This document shows positions 46,249 through 55,106 of a DNA stretch of 64,000 nt, piece by piece; the stretch's first letter is position 1; every line of letters begins with the position of its first letter. The position numbers and the translations under genes are program-made. The DNA is from Pseudanabaena cinerea FACHB-1277 (GTDB lineage Bacteria; Cyanobacteriota; Cyanobacteriia; Pseudanabaenales; Pseudanabaenaceae). The stretch covers positions 1 through 64,000 of the forward strand of contig NZ_JACJPY010000011.1 of NCBI RefSeq assembly GCF_014696345.1. Direction: 5' to 3'. The notes below the pieces were generated by a model that made no database searches, was not told the origin of the DNA, and saw nothing but the letters and a program-made list of their open reading frames with translations.

Positions 46249-46698
46249 TTATGAGGGCAATTGGTTGAGCATCATCCAATAAAAACCAACTTGTCTGGAC
46301 ACCTCCACAAATTGATGAAAATCTAGCGGCTTAACGATGTAACTATTTACACCAAGGTCATAACAAGCCTGCAAATCACGATTCTCCGCAGATGAGGTCA
46401 TCACTACCACTACCAAATTACGAGTGCGCGGCGCTTCGCGAATAAGTTGCAGGACGCTAATGCCATTAATTTTCGGGAGTTTGAGATCCAAGAGAACTAG
46501 ACGTGGCAGGGGGGCTGTTGGGGGTTGTCCATCTCGCCCAAACAGGTAATGTACTGCTTGTTCGCCGTCATAGACAATATCGATCTTATTAACAAAGTTA
46601 TAGTTGCTCAGTGCGATCTGAATTAGTTCAACGTCATTGGGATCATCTTCAACTAACAAGATTTGACTTGGTTCCATATTGTGCCAAAAGTTAATCAT
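46249..46698 (-). CDS. Single-domain response regulator (Rcp1-like)
   Basis: This 149-residue receiver has no output domain. Motifs: ILLVEDDPNDVELIQIAL, the phospho-Asp in LVLLDLKLPKINGISVLQ (about 72), Thr in VVVMTSSAENRDL and Lys in YIVKPLDFHQF. The insert GRDGQPPTAPLPRLVLLD is typical of the Rcp1 group that partners phytochrome-like or hybrid kinases. Starts at 46698 (MINFWHN, with GGAAAAG before it) or 46677 (MEPSQILLVEDD) are possible. The histidine kinase upstream at 46983 is a plausible partner. Confidence 0.9.
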   Translation of the reverse strand: MINFWHNMEPSQILLVEDDPNDVELIQIALSNYNFVNKIDIVYDGEQAVHYLFGRDGQPPTAPLPRLVLLDLKLPKINGISVLQLIREAPRTRNLVVVVMTSSAENRDLQACYDLGVNSYIVKPLDFHQFVEVSRQVGFYWMMLNQLPS

Positions 46699-46817
46699 AA
46701 CTTTTCCATGACATTTTACAGCTAAGCAAAAGGGAAGAGATGATCTTATTTGGGTAAAGCAGTTAGATCCTGTTGGAAAAGTCTTGGTATTCGCCTTATG
46801 AAAGGCGGGAAAGATTA

Positions 46818-46936
46818 AAAAAGTCCCCCTTTACAAGGTAGATTTAGGGGGATCAAAACTTTTAAAACACGTTCTTACCGATCAAAATAGCTAAAGGAAA
46901 AGACTTGAAAGTCTCGCTTAGCAAAATTTCCAAGTC
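46818..46936 (-). terminator. Palindromic repeat and terminator hairpin after the histidine kinase gene
   Basis: AAAAGACTTG (46898-46907 region) and CAAGTCTTTTT form a stem with a long loop just past the histidine kinase stop codon. Next to it is a CCCCCTTTACAAGG...AGGGGGATC repeat related to the one at 27027. Confidence 0.5.
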
Positions 46937-46982
46937 TTTTTGGGGTTTATATTGGAGCGCAAAGCAATGTAAATGCTAGGTT

Positions 46983-48953
46983 TTAAGTGCTGGGTAATAA
47001 GACTTCAAATTCAGTACCGATGGTGACATCACCGTTATTGTTCAAGTAAGGCGATCGCAGGATAATTTTGCCATTATGCTGCTGGGTGATGATTTGATGA
47101 CAAATTGCTAAACCTAAACCCGTACCCTTGCCCTGCCCCTTGGTGGTGAAGAAGTTGTCAAAAATACGACTTTGAATTTCCTTAGGAATACCCATACCAT
47201 TGTCTGAAATTTTGATCGATAGCCAATTGCGATTATCAAGCTCGGTAATGGCGCTATGGATCATTACAATGGGCTGCCAATGGGCAAGCGTTTGGGTGGC
47301 AGCACGCTCTGTCCCATCATCAGCAACTAGCAAATGACTGCGCTGTTCAATGAGTTCAGGACGCGATTGCATCTCCATCAACGCATCTAAGGCATTGCTG
47401 ATCAAATTCATAAATACTTGAATTAGGCGATCGCTGTAGCCATTGACCGATGGCAGCTTTGTATAGCTCTTAACAATCTGCACATTTCTAATCCGCCCAC
47501 TGAGGATCGTCAAGCTGCTATCAACACAGTCTAATAAATCGATCAGTCCAGGATTTGTATGCTCCTCCATATGGGACAGGCTCTGCAAAGTATCCACCAA
47601 ACGCCGCAAATATTTTGCCCCAGACTGAATGCTCCGCACCACCTGCGGTAAGTCAGAGCGCACAAACTCCCAATCCACATTTTCAAGGGTTTCCACAACC
47701 AAAGGCGAAACAGTTCCATACTCTTTCTCATAGGCACGGAGAATCTTCATCACCCCTTCGATGTAGGTTAATAAACATTCAGTATTGCCATAGATTGCTG
47801 AAACAGGATTGCGGATATCATGGGATACTTCAGCCACGATCTGCCCCAAGCTTGCCATTTTCTCGGTTTGGATCATTGTGCTTTGGGTCTGTTCTCGCAG
47901 CAGTTTGGTGGCTAATTCATGGATATAAGACTGTGACTGCAACAGATCATGGACATCTAGTATGCGGTACTGTTCATCTTCTAGCTGCACCACCAATGGC
48001 TCGTAAATATCATCACTGCCACGACCAAGGGCTAACTGGGAAGCCATCACAATGGACATATTGCCAATCAACTTCAAAGGCTCACCATTAAACTGCTCAT
48101 ACATCACCCGCAAAGGTCTTTTAGTAAATAATTCCAGTGCGTAGGGACGGCTAAGGCATTCTAGAAAACGCCGCCGCGATATCATTCCGATATATTTGCC
48201 CTTGTCGGAAATCAATAATGCTGGCAATAGAGGATCAGCTTTAAACAACTCCTTGGCAAATGCCCCTGTTTTGTCTAGCTCCACTTGCACATGATAAAGA
48301 TGTAACTGCGAAATTGTGGAGTCTAGAGCTAAATGCTGCATGGGATTGTCATCCACAACTGTATCTGATGTCGCAGGCTCTGCTTCGGTTGCCATGACCA
48401 TGAGGGGGATCATTGCCATCTTTCGCGCCAACTCTTGAGTGGCGGTTTGGCGAATATTTCTACCCTTGATAGCGCCGCGATCTAATTGGTTTTGTTGTTG
48501 CTTAAAACTATTAATTACCGATGCCAAAGAATCGGGATTAATTTCAATACCTAACGTTGTGGCGACAGTCTCAAAGGCGATCGCTAGGTTATCTAAGGAA
48601 GTCTTAGGCAGCAAATCTACAGCACCACGACGGGTTGCCCAGCGTTTTTCTACTTCTTTTATTTGTGATTGTCGAGGATTAATCAGCAGAACTTTGGTTT
48701 CGGGTGCATTTTCGGTACACCATTTACATAGTTCAGTTGCTAATAAAGAAGTACCGCCACCATAACGAATGCCAATGTCAGAAATTATTAATGATGGCAA
48801 GTTTTGCTGAGATTGTTGCTTTTGTTCTAGGAGTTTTAATAAATTTTCACTGTCAGGAGCAGCCCACACTTCTAGGTTGTGGGAAGACAGGGTGGTGTGC
48901 CAAATTAAAGACTCTTCCTCAGATAACTGAGCAAGTAAAATAGATTTAGCCAT
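46983..48953 (-). CDS. Sensor histidine kinase with receiver-like and CBS-like N-terminus
   Basis: This 656-residue kinase starts with a receiver-like domain (~1-135; SLIISDIGIRYGGG has an Asp but other pocket residues are poorly kept). A region ~195-345 resembles CBS or similar ligand-binding modules (LLISDKGKYIGMISRRRFLECL). The core follows: dimerisation/phosphoacceptor EVSHDIRNPVSAIYGN (His about 381) and HATPase motifs FMNLISNALDAL, ISDNGMGIP and GKGTGLGLAICHQI. No transmembrane helix is seen, so it is soluble. A terminator-like hairpin follows (AAAAGACTTG/CAAGTCTTTTT). The Rcp1-like regulator downstream is a possible partner. Confidence 0.92.
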   Translation of the reverse strand: MAKSILLAQLSEEESLIWHTTLSSHNLEVWAAPDSENLLKLLEQKQQSQQNLPSLIISDIGIRYGGGTSLLATELCKWCTENAPETKVLLINPRQSQIKEVEKRWATRRGAVDLLPKTSLDNLAIAFETVATTLGIEINPDSLASVINSFKQQQNQLDRGAIKGRNIRQTATQELARKMAMIPLMVMATEAEPATSDTVVDDNPMQHLALDSTISQLHLYHVQVELDKTGAFAKELFKADPLLPALLISDKGKYIGMISRRRFLECLSRPYALELFTKRPLRVMYEQFNGEPLKLIGNMSIVMASQLALGRGSDDIYEPLVVQLEDEQYRILDVHDLLQSQSYIHELATKLLREQTQSTMIQTEKMASLGQIVAEVSHDIRNPVSAIYGNTECLLTYIEGVMKILRAYEKEYGTVSPLVVETLENVDWEFVRSDLPQVVRSIQSGAKYLRRLVDTLQSLSHMEEHTNPGLIDLLDCVDSSLTILSGRIRNVQIVKSYTKLPSVNGYSDRLIQVFMNLISNALDALMEMQSRPELIEQRSHLLVADDGTERAATQTLAHWQPIVMIHSAITELDNRNWLSIKISDNGMGIPKEIQSRIFDNFFTTKGQGKGTGLGLAICHQIITQQHNGKIILRSPYLNNNGDVTIGTEFEVLLPST

Positions 48954-49117
48954 GCAACCCCCAAGTTATTATTAATAGTTATCATAAATTATCAATAGTT
49001 AGGCTATGAATTCAAGAAAAGACAGATAACCAAAGGTTAACCTAATGTTAATAAATTGGTTTAGCGATAGAATAGGGCAAAGCAAGAATAAAGCAACAAC
49101 AGGGCATTAGACTTTTC

Positions 49118-50323
49118 ATGATACGAATTTGTATTCTTGGTGGTGGTTTTGGGGGCTTATATACAGCCTTACATCTTGCGCGTCTGCCTTGGGTGGTTAG
49201 CCCTGAAATTATCCTGATTGATCGCCGCGATCGCTTTTTATTTACGCCGTTTCTCTATGAGCTAGTGACAGCCGAACTGCAAGAATGGGAGGTCGCGCCC
49301 ACCTTTGCCGAGCTATTGGTGGGTACGAATATTAAGTTTGTGCAAGCTGATGTTGTCGGCATTGATCTAGACCAGCATTGCTTGCAAATGGATACAGGCA
49401 ATATTGGGCAGCCGACGATGCTCAATTATGATCGCCTTGTAATAGCGATCGGTGGCGAAACGCCGATGCAAATGGTATCGGGGGCAGCAACCTATGCGAT
49501 CGCTTTCCGTAACCTGCAAGATTTCCATCGACTAAATAGTAAATTGTCGCTTTTAGAAGCTAGCAATCGCGATAAAATTCGGGTTTGTGTGGCGGGAGGC
49601 GGTAGCAGTGGGGTGGAACTTGCCTGTAAGCTTGCCGATCGCCTCAAAGAGAGGGGCAGGGTTAGGCTGGTTGATCGCAATGACAAAATTCTGAGCCGAT
49701 CTACTGACGCGAATCGGGCGATCGCAGAGAAGGCTTTATCTGCCCGTGGGGTCTGGACTGACCTGAATACAAGGGTTGTCGAAATTACAGATACTGAGAT
49801 TACCCTTGATTATGCTGGCGGTAGTGATACCCTGCCCGTTGATCTGGTGATGTGGACGGTGGGCAGTGCCTTCTCTAGTTTGTTGCGCGATTTGCCGATT
49901 CGCCATAGTGCTAAGGGGGCGATCGTGACTGAACCCACCTTGCAAGTATCAGGATTCCCAGATGTCTGGGCGATCGGGGATGCGGCTGAATGTCTTGATG
50001 CAGATGGCAAGGTCTTACCCGCTACCGCCCAAGTTGCCTTTCAACAGTCTCAATATTGTGCATGGAATATTTGGGCGAGCCTCAACCAAAAGCCCTTGGT
50101 CAACTTCAGCTATATTCCCCTTGGTGAATTTATTAGCTTAGGCATTGATGGGGCAACTGCTTCTATTTTTGGGAAATTTAGTATTGAAGGTTTACCTGCC
50201 CATGTACTGCGCCGCTTTGCCTATTTACTAAGAATGCCAACCCTACAACATCAATGGAAAATTGGCACCCATTGGGTTACTAAGCCGCTCATTGAGCTAT
50301 TTAGAAATTCGGTTATTAAATAA
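49118..50323 (+). CDS. NDH-2 type NAD(P)H-quinone oxidoreductase
   Basis: This 401-residue two-dinucleotide-binding flavoprotein transfers electrons from NAD(P)H to quinone without proton pumping. FAD site: ICILGGGFGGLYTALHLARL (1-22). NAD(P)H site: RVCVAGGGSSGVELACKLAD (about 155-175). FAD closing motif: VWAIGDAAECLD, followed by the quinone-side AQVAFQQSQYCAWNIWASL. It most resembles the cyanobacterial Ndb proteins; NdbB-like demethylphylloquinone reductase is one possibility, not provable here. ATG at 49118 gives MIRICILGGG. Its stop lies inside a perfect hairpin shared with the next gene. Confidence 0.88.
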   Translation: MIRICILGGGFGGLYTALHLARLPWVVSPEIILIDRRDRFLFTPFLYELVTAELQEWEVAPTFAELLVGTNIKFVQADVVGIDLDQHCLQMDTGNIGQPTMLNYDRLVIAIGGETPMQMVSGAATYAIAFRNLQDFHRLNSKLSLLEASNRDKIRVCVAGGGSSGVELACKLADRLKERGRVRLVDRNDKILSRSTDANRAIAEKALSARGVWTDLNTRVVEITDTEITLDYAGGSDTLPVDLVMWTVGSAFSSLLRDLPIRHSAKGAIVTEPTLQVSGFPDVWAIGDAAECLDADGKVLPATAQVAFQQSQYCAWNIWASLNQKPLVNFSYIPLGEFISLGIDGATASIFGKFSIEGLPAHVLRRFAYLLRMPTLQHQWKIGTHWVTKPLIELFRNSVIK

Positions 50324-50359
50324 AAGAAATGGAGTGCTTGGCACTCCATTTCTTTTATT
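50319..50359. terminator. Perfect 19-bp bidirectional terminator
   Basis: AATAAAAGAAATGGAGTGC pairs exactly with GCACTCCATTTCTTTTATT around a TTG loop. It includes the stop codons of the convergent NDH-2 and HpsJ-like genes. Confidence 0.9.
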
Positions 50360-51161
50360 CTTCTGTTTCAGGGTTTGTTTCTTCTGTTTCTAGGGTAGGG
50401 GCGCTGGCGATATCTGATAGACTGGCGGCTCCAGATTTAGCACCTTTTTTCTTCCGTTTTTTCACGACAGAGCGTGTCCATTTGGTTTGATTCCAGATGC
50501 AGATAAAAACTATTGCCGATACCAAAGCTTCAAAGTAAGACTTGCCAGACTGCTTGACCAACTGACGAAAAGCCCTAGCCTTTTGATCTTCCAGTCTAGT
50601 TCTTAACTCATTTTCATTTTTGGCAATTTCTGCTGCCAATTGTGTGCGTAGCTCTGCGGGGTTTTCCTTATTGAGCTTGATATTAGGAGACTGACGTTCA
50701 ATAAATTCAGCCGCCTTTTTGAGGTTACTGTCATCGGTGTTTTTGAGGTTTTCTTTAGCAGTATTGAACTGGGCTAGTTGTTGGGTGGCAACCGAACTTG
50801 CCTGATTATTATTGTCATTGTTAATGCGAATGGCGGCACTAATACCAATTAGGAGCATCACGATATAGATAACACCCAATAATAAACTCAGCCAAGATAA
50901 TACCTTGAGGAGGGTTTTGCCGAAGGAAGATCGCGCTGTAGATTCTCCATAAAATATTAAAACCATGCCGATAATTGGCACAGGCGAACTGCCCGAAAAC
51001 TTTGTTAAAGTGCTTAGCTCCCAGACGGGATCTTGCCCAAATCTGGGCGGCAATAGGGCTTCGCCAAAGTTAGCAAGGGCGAGTAGTAGCAAACCATAAC
51101 CTGCAAGACGGAGGAGATTAGCAGTAATAGTTTCGGTACTACTTGAGGTGGAATTACTCAT
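50355..51161 (-). CDS. HpsJ-like membrane protein
   Basis: This 268-residue protein has N-terminal helices (NLLRLAGYGLLLLALANFGEALLPPRF, ~12-38; PVPIIGMVLIFYGES, ~58; and a third ~78-105), a long charged coiled-coil-like region (~115-200) and a last helix before a lysine-rich tail (VVKKRKKKGAKSG). The GYGLL...PPRF and VP-GMVLIFYGE pattern matches the HpsJ family named from hormogonium polysaccharide secretion. A function in motility or slime is inferred from the family only. The start ATG at 51161 is itself formed by the end of an (AAAAAT)n tract. A longer frame begins inside a terminator and is unlikely. Confidence 0.72.
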   Translation of the reverse strand: MSNSTSSSTETITANLLRLAGYGLLLLALANFGEALLPPRFGQDPVWELSTLTKFSGSSPVPIIGMVLIFYGESTARSSFGKTLLKVLSWLSLLLGVIYIVMLLIGISAAIRINNDNNNQASSVATQQLAQFNTAKENLKNTDDSNLKKAAEFIERQSPNIKLNKENPAELRTQLAAEIAKNENELRTRLEDQKARAFRQLVKQSGKSYFEALVSAIVFICIWNQTKWTRSVVKKRKKKGAKSGAASLSDIASAPTLETEETNPETEE

Positions 51162-51196
51162 TTTTATTTTTATTTTTATTTTTATTTTTATTTTTG
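51160..51196 (-). repeat. (AAAAAT)6 hexamer tract forming the HpsJ-like start codon
   Basis: On the minus strand six AAAAAT units run into ATG, the U of the start codon keeping the 6-base period. No Shine-Dalgarno sequence is visible within the tract. Confidence 0.8.
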
Positions 51197-51240
51197 GCTT
51201 GTGTTTGGTTTGATACAGTCTGCTGTGGATTAAATTAGCA

Positions 51241-51292
51241 TAAAAGGAATGTGTGAAAAGGCGGCTTAGATGTCTTTTCACGCATTCCTTTT
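51241..51292 (-). terminator. Long hairpin downstream of the gene at 51343
   Basis: AAAAGGAATGTGTGAAAAG pairs with CTTTTCACGCATTCCTTTT around a 13-base loop, about 50 bases past the stop of the 51343-52191 gene. Confidence 0.8.
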
Positions 51293-51342
51293 AGTTTCCA
51301 GTAAGCGCAAAGTGCTGTATTTATTATTTATTGCTTGACACT

Positions 51343-52191
51343 CTAAGGTTGTGGAAAACGAATTTTCCACCATTCATACCATAAAATCCAGACCTTCTCT
51401 AGTTTTTGATCGATTATGGCGCGATCACCACCAGTATTAAAGGGGGTGGATAAAACTGTCCAGAGACAACGGCGATCGCGCAAATCTGTTTGTCCTAATA
51501 GCCACTTAATCACCACAACGCGATCAGTAGCACTTTTACTAGCATTATCATCAAACTGTTCTCTTGTAACCGTAGAAATGCCTCGTGGATTGATGCAAGC
51601 GGTCAAGTAAACTCGGTTTTGATACTCAAAAATAAGGTAATAACCTAGATCGTTTTTACGAACTTGTTGCCGCAGTTTATCTTCATCAATTTCAAGATTG
51701 GCTAACTCTTTTAGAAACAATAAAATATTGCCTTCGGTTCCAAAAAGATAGCGAATATCTAGATCTAGGGGTAAGCCATCGACTAAATATTTATAGCTTT
51801 GACCAGAAACATAGCGCGGCTTGCCATAAAATTCTTTTTTGTCAATAATTACCTTTGGCTTGTCATTTGGTGAAATGTTTGGCACAACATTAGGGTTTGT
51901 CCAATCTATTTGTTCGGGAAATGTAAATGCGGTGGGTTTGCCAATATTGCCATCAAGTAGCGATCGCCCCAAAATCAGTAAAGCCCCACCCAAGAAAATA
52001 CTCAATAAACTAATCCGTAATTGGTATTGTCTTTTAGGCTCTGGCGATCTGACCTCTGGTGATTGCATCTCTGGCGATATGTTTGGATCTGGCTTTGGCT
52101 CAAGATCCAGCCCTGGATCTAAATCCTTGTTCTCCAAGATATTTAGATCTTGCTCAACATTACTATTTTCTTCGTTAGTTAAATCATTCAT
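51343..52191 (-). CDS. Membrane-anchored protein, possibly cyanoexosortase-associated
   Basis: This 282-residue protein has an acidic, Pro/Glu-rich N-terminus (PDPNISPEMQSPEVRSPEP), one membrane helix (LSIFLGGALLILGRSLL, ~63-79) and a ~190-residue extracytoplasmic domain. The latter contains YKYLVDGLPLDLDIRYLFGTEGNILLFL, YYLIFEYQNRVYLTACINPRG and DRRCLWTVLSTPF (positions given as short pieces of one domain). The layout recalls cyanoexosortase-system-associated proteins, but I am not certain and no exosortase gene is in view. The ATG at 52191 (MNDLTNEE), with AGG four bases before it, is preferred over an upstream GTG. It is divergent from the membrane gene at 52262. Confidence 0.55.
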   Translation of the reverse strand: MNDLTNEENSNVEQDLNILENKDLDPGLDLEPKPDPNISPEMQSPEVRSPEPKRQYQLRISLLSIFLGGALLILGRSLLDGNIGKPTAFTFPEQIDWTNPNVVPNISPNDKPKVIIDKKEFYGKPRYVSGQSYKYLVDGLPLDLDIRYLFGTEGNILLFLKELANLEIDEDKLRQQVRKNDLGYYLIFEYQNRVYLTACINPRGISTVTREQFDDNASKSATDRVVVIKWLLGQTDLRDRRCLWTVLSTPFNTGGDRAIIDQKLEKVWILWYEWWKIRFPQP

Positions 52192-52261
52192 TAACCTATC
52201 CACTAAATCACTTCATGTCTGTAGCCTAATATATCTGTAGCCCAAAAACTTGCAGCACAGT

Positions 52262-53863
52262 ATGAATAACTCTCCTATTGATATTCCTAATGCCCCAACA
52301 TGGCTTGATCGCTTAGGTAATTGGAACCCACAACTATTGCGAGAAATTCGAGGCAGATTAAAACGGCGTAACCTAATTGTTGCCGTCAGTGTATCACTGT
52401 TATTTCAGGTCTTGCTTTTGTTGTTTTACAGTCAGCGATTACCTGTCAATGATTGCTATATTCAACCTGGGGGCTTTGGCTGTGCTACATCATGGACAGA
52501 GTGGTGGCGGGAACAGTTTCGTTTCTTGGCATGGGTTGAGCCATTTCTACTGTTTTTAACAGGAATCTACAGCATTGTTGCCGATTTGTCCCTAGAGGAT
52601 TATAAAGGTACGCTCAATTTTATTCGCATTAGTCCGCGATCAAGTGTCAGCATCTTGTTGGGTAAAGTGATGGGTGTGCCTTTGCTTGCCTATATTAGTT
52701 TGGGGCTGATTATTCCCTATCACCTAGTCACCGCGATCAAGGGTGATGTGGCGATCGCCTTTATGTTGAGCTTTTATATAATGCTAATCGGCACAGCTTT
52801 TTTGCTATTTAGTGCGTCACTGCTGATCGCATTGCTGAGTGGGTGGCAAGCAAAATTTGGCGGACAGGTATCGGCAGGGGCTTTGTTATTTGCCTTTATT
52901 AGTTTTATTTGGATTAGCCCCGCATTTATGTGGTGGAATTCCATCACAACATGGAGCGCCTATAGTGAATTTTTGTATGGACGTGCTATTGCACCCATAA
53001 CGGCCGAATGGTGGTACTTGCCAATTAGCAATAACATTTGGGCGGCTCATGGGTTTAATATCGGTAATTTATTGGTGTTTAATCTGGCAATTTGGCGCAT
53101 TCTCGAACGCAGGTTTCATAACCCCACCGCCACGATCGCCAGCAAAGGACAGAGCTATGTGATTACCGCCTATCTAGAGATTTTGATGTTGGGCTTTTGT
53201 GTGCAGTCTTGGGTGAATCAAAGTGATGCTAATGAGTTTGAATTGCAACTAATCATGTTGCTGCTCCTGTATATTGCGAATTCCTTGATCTTTTTGTCAG
53301 CGATCGCCGCCCTCACGCCGCCCCGCCAAGCGCTACTGGATTGGGTCAGATTTGGGGCTCTATCGACCACTGAGGAGCATCCTTCAGGTTGGCTTTACAT
53401 TCTCCGCGACCTGATCTGGTCAGATAAAAGCCCTGCACCCGTGGCAATTTTGCTGAATTTACTATTCACCCATCTCCCAATTTTGATCTGGGTTAATTCT
53501 TGGAAAAACCCCTCAGCCCAAGCCAAGGCTTTGATTGTAATTGCATCCTTTGTTTTAACATCCCTATTGATTTCCTTGATCAATCAATTGATCATGTTCC
53601 TCAAAACCCGTAACCCTAGCGCTTGGTCGACGGGAGCAATTTTGGGGCTGATCGTTTTGCCAAGCCTGACCATGCTGAGCTTATCGATTAGCCCCGATCG
53701 CTATGGCAGTGTTTGGTTGTTTTTTGGCTATCCTTGGGCAATTTTAACTAATATCAAACAAATCGACCTAATTGCAGGCTTCAGCGCCCAAATTTCTGTA
53801 ATTATTGCCCTCTCATTGCAGTTCGTCCATCGATTGCAACGCGCAAATAATATGGCAAAGTAA
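52262..53863 (+). CDS. Polytopic membrane protein, ABC-2 permease-like
   Basis: This 533-residue protein has about 11-12 hydrophobic helices. The soluble start NPQLLREIRGRLKRRN leads into the first helix (~42-60). The segment SIVADLSLEDYKGTLNFIRISP and SILLGKVMGVPLLAYISLGL is like the permease subunits of ABC-2 exporters (short lines from one region). No ATPase gene lies beside it, so its partner is unknown. The ATG at 52262 is preferred over a TTG four codons upstream. The gene is divergent from 51343-52191 and near the HpsJ-like gene, which may hint at cell-surface export. Confidence 0.65.
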   Translation: MNNSPIDIPNAPTWLDRLGNWNPQLLREIRGRLKRRNLIVAVSVSLLFQVLLLLFYSQRLPVNDCYIQPGGFGCATSWTEWWREQFRFLAWVEPFLLFLTGIYSIVADLSLEDYKGTLNFIRISPRSSVSILLGKVMGVPLLAYISLGLIIPYHLVTAIKGDVAIAFMLSFYIMLIGTAFLLFSASLLIALLSGWQAKFGGQVSAGALLFAFISFIWISPAFMWWNSITTWSAYSEFLYGRAIAPITAEWWYLPISNNIWAAHGFNIGNLLVFNLAIWRILERRFHNPTATIASKGQSYVITAYLEILMLGFCVQSWVNQSDANEFELQLIMLLLLYIANSLIFLSAIAALTPPRQALLDWVRFGALSTTEEHPSGWLYILRDLIWSDKSPAPVAILLNLLFTHLPILIWVNSWKNPSAQAKALIVIASFVLTSLLISLINQLIMFLKTRNPSAWSTGAILGLIVLPSLTMLSLSISPDRYGSVWLFFGYPWAILTNIKQIDLIAGFSAQISVIIALSLQFVHRLQRANNMAK

Positions 53864-53864
53864 A

Positions 53865-53935
53865 TGTAGAAATAGCACGACCATTTCTACAATTCAAAAA
53901 CCATAAAAGCGCCGCCTTTATGATTTCTAGATTTT
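53865..53935. terminator. Two hairpins between convergent genes
   Basis: TGTAGAAAT/ATTTCTACA (53865-53891) and CATAAA-GC/GC-TTTATG (53901-53925) form stems between the permease-like gene and the TIGR03943 gene, serving either strand. Confidence 0.6.
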
Positions 53936-53944
53936 AAAGCAGCC

Positions 53945-54730
53945 TTAGTAATCGTAGGGATTTTTGGGCTCGGCAATCTCGGTAATATTGTTAGCTACGA
54001 TCAGCACCTGCCGATTACTACCAGTGCCATCCACATCGATTTGCCCTTCCACCTTAAGCCAGCGATCGGGCGGATAGTTAACTCGACTGCCTGAGATTTT
54101 GACGGGTAAACTCACGGGATAAACATCGGCGGCGCAGCAGGTAATGATGAACCGCGTAATCAAAAACATATTGTCGGGCTGGTCGGGAGAATGCACCACA
54201 AATCCCGTCACATTTACCTTCTGCCCCCTATAGGCATCAGGCTCAGGATAGGCACTGACAGTCCGTACCCATTCCACCAAGGTGCGTTGTTCGGGGCGGT
54301 TACTAGCACGGAAAGATTGCGGCACAGTACGGGCATCGGCAATGGTTTCAATTACACCGCGATGAATGGCTTTTTCGCTAGTGAAGGGGCGCGGCTCGAT
54401 CAAGAAAGAAGAGATCGCCACCAATAATAGTAAGCTGCTGCCTAGGGATGGCTTAAAAAGGGTGGTATGACCTTGCCGATTAGACCGCCGCCTCTGCCAT
54501 ACGCGCCATGCCTCGGTAAATCCCACCATAGTAAGCAGAAATGCGGCGATGATCGTTAGAGGGATATAGTTAGGATGAATTAGTAGGTACAGTCTTCCCG
54601 TCAGCCACAATCTAAATAGGGCAATTCCCCATGCGGCGATCGCCCATGATTCCAGCCAAGGGGCAAACCTTTGCCAGATTTTTTGCCACAGATTCGGGTG
54701 ACGGACGGGGTTAGCAGATTTCGATGACAT
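53945..54730 (-). CDS. TIGR03943-family putative permease subunit
   Basis: This 261-residue protein has three N-terminal helices (~27-50, 55-75, 95-115) and a C-terminal soluble domain with YRGQKVNVTGFVVHSPDQPDNMF, the characteristic RFIITCCAADVYPVSLPVK (double cysteine) and WLKVEGQIDVDG (short pieces of one domain). This is the TIGR03943/DUF1980 pattern. Family members usually sit beside a DUF318 permease; none is present here. It is the last gene before the mobile-element scar preceding the MIB operon. ATG at 54730 (MSSKSANPVRHP). Confidence 0.85.
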   Translation of the reverse strand: MSSKSANPVRHPNLWQKIWQRFAPWLESWAIAAWGIALFRLWLTGRLYLLIHPNYIPLTIIAAFLLTMVGFTEAWRVWQRRRSNRQGHTTLFKPSLGSSLLLLVAISSFLIEPRPFTSEKAIHRGVIETIADARTVPQSFRASNRPEQRTLVEWVRTVSAYPEPDAYRGQKVNVTGFVVHSPDQPDNMFLITRFIITCCAADVYPVSLPVKISGSRVNYPPDRWLKVEGQIDVDGTGSNRQVLIVANNITEIAEPKNPYDY

Positions 54731-54790
54731 TATGCCAAGAGGGATACGGTTTTTGTGAATAGTGGCGATCTAATTGATTGGTGTCTTTAC

Positions 54791-55106
54791 TTGAAACTCC
54801 CCGTACTCTCTGTAACGGGGATTCCTGATTCAACGAGACAATTTAGCAAGCAGACTTCCATCAACTTGACAAAGGTCTAACTCAACCTAAGTGTTAATTT
54901 GGGTATACCCTAACCTCTAATCGACCAATAGCTAAGATATTCAAAGATGCATTGTGGTCACGATCTAATATAATTCCACAATGTCCACAATGATGTGTTC
55001 TGTTGCTCAATGTTCTGACAACTTGCTTGTCGCAAAAGGAATCTATTAGATTTGCGAGAGATGTAATCACACATCCCCATGAGTAAGACCTAATACTTTT
55101 CAACAT
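54791..55106 (-). mobile_element. Decayed IS200/IS605-type element with tnpB remnant
   Basis: The frame at 54894-55106 (70 residues) ends with HHCGHCGIILDRDHNASLNIL, the zinc-finger and DRDxNA region of TnpB; the preceding residues are scrambled and lack the first CxxC, so the gene is a remnant. About 75 bases downstream is the hairpin CCCCGTTACAGAGAGTACGGGG (54800-54820), followed by AGTTTCAA (ends at 54791). This is the form of an IS605 right end and of the 3' end of a TnpB guide RNA. The left end is not recognisable. Confidence 0.65.
54894..55106 (-). pseudogene. tnpB: tnpB C-terminal remnant
   Basis: These 70 codons retain only the last zinc-finger pair and the RuvC-III-type DRDHNASLN motif of an RNA-guided TnpB nuclease. 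The nuclease core and first cysteine pair are missing, so it cannot be active. Confidence 0.7.
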
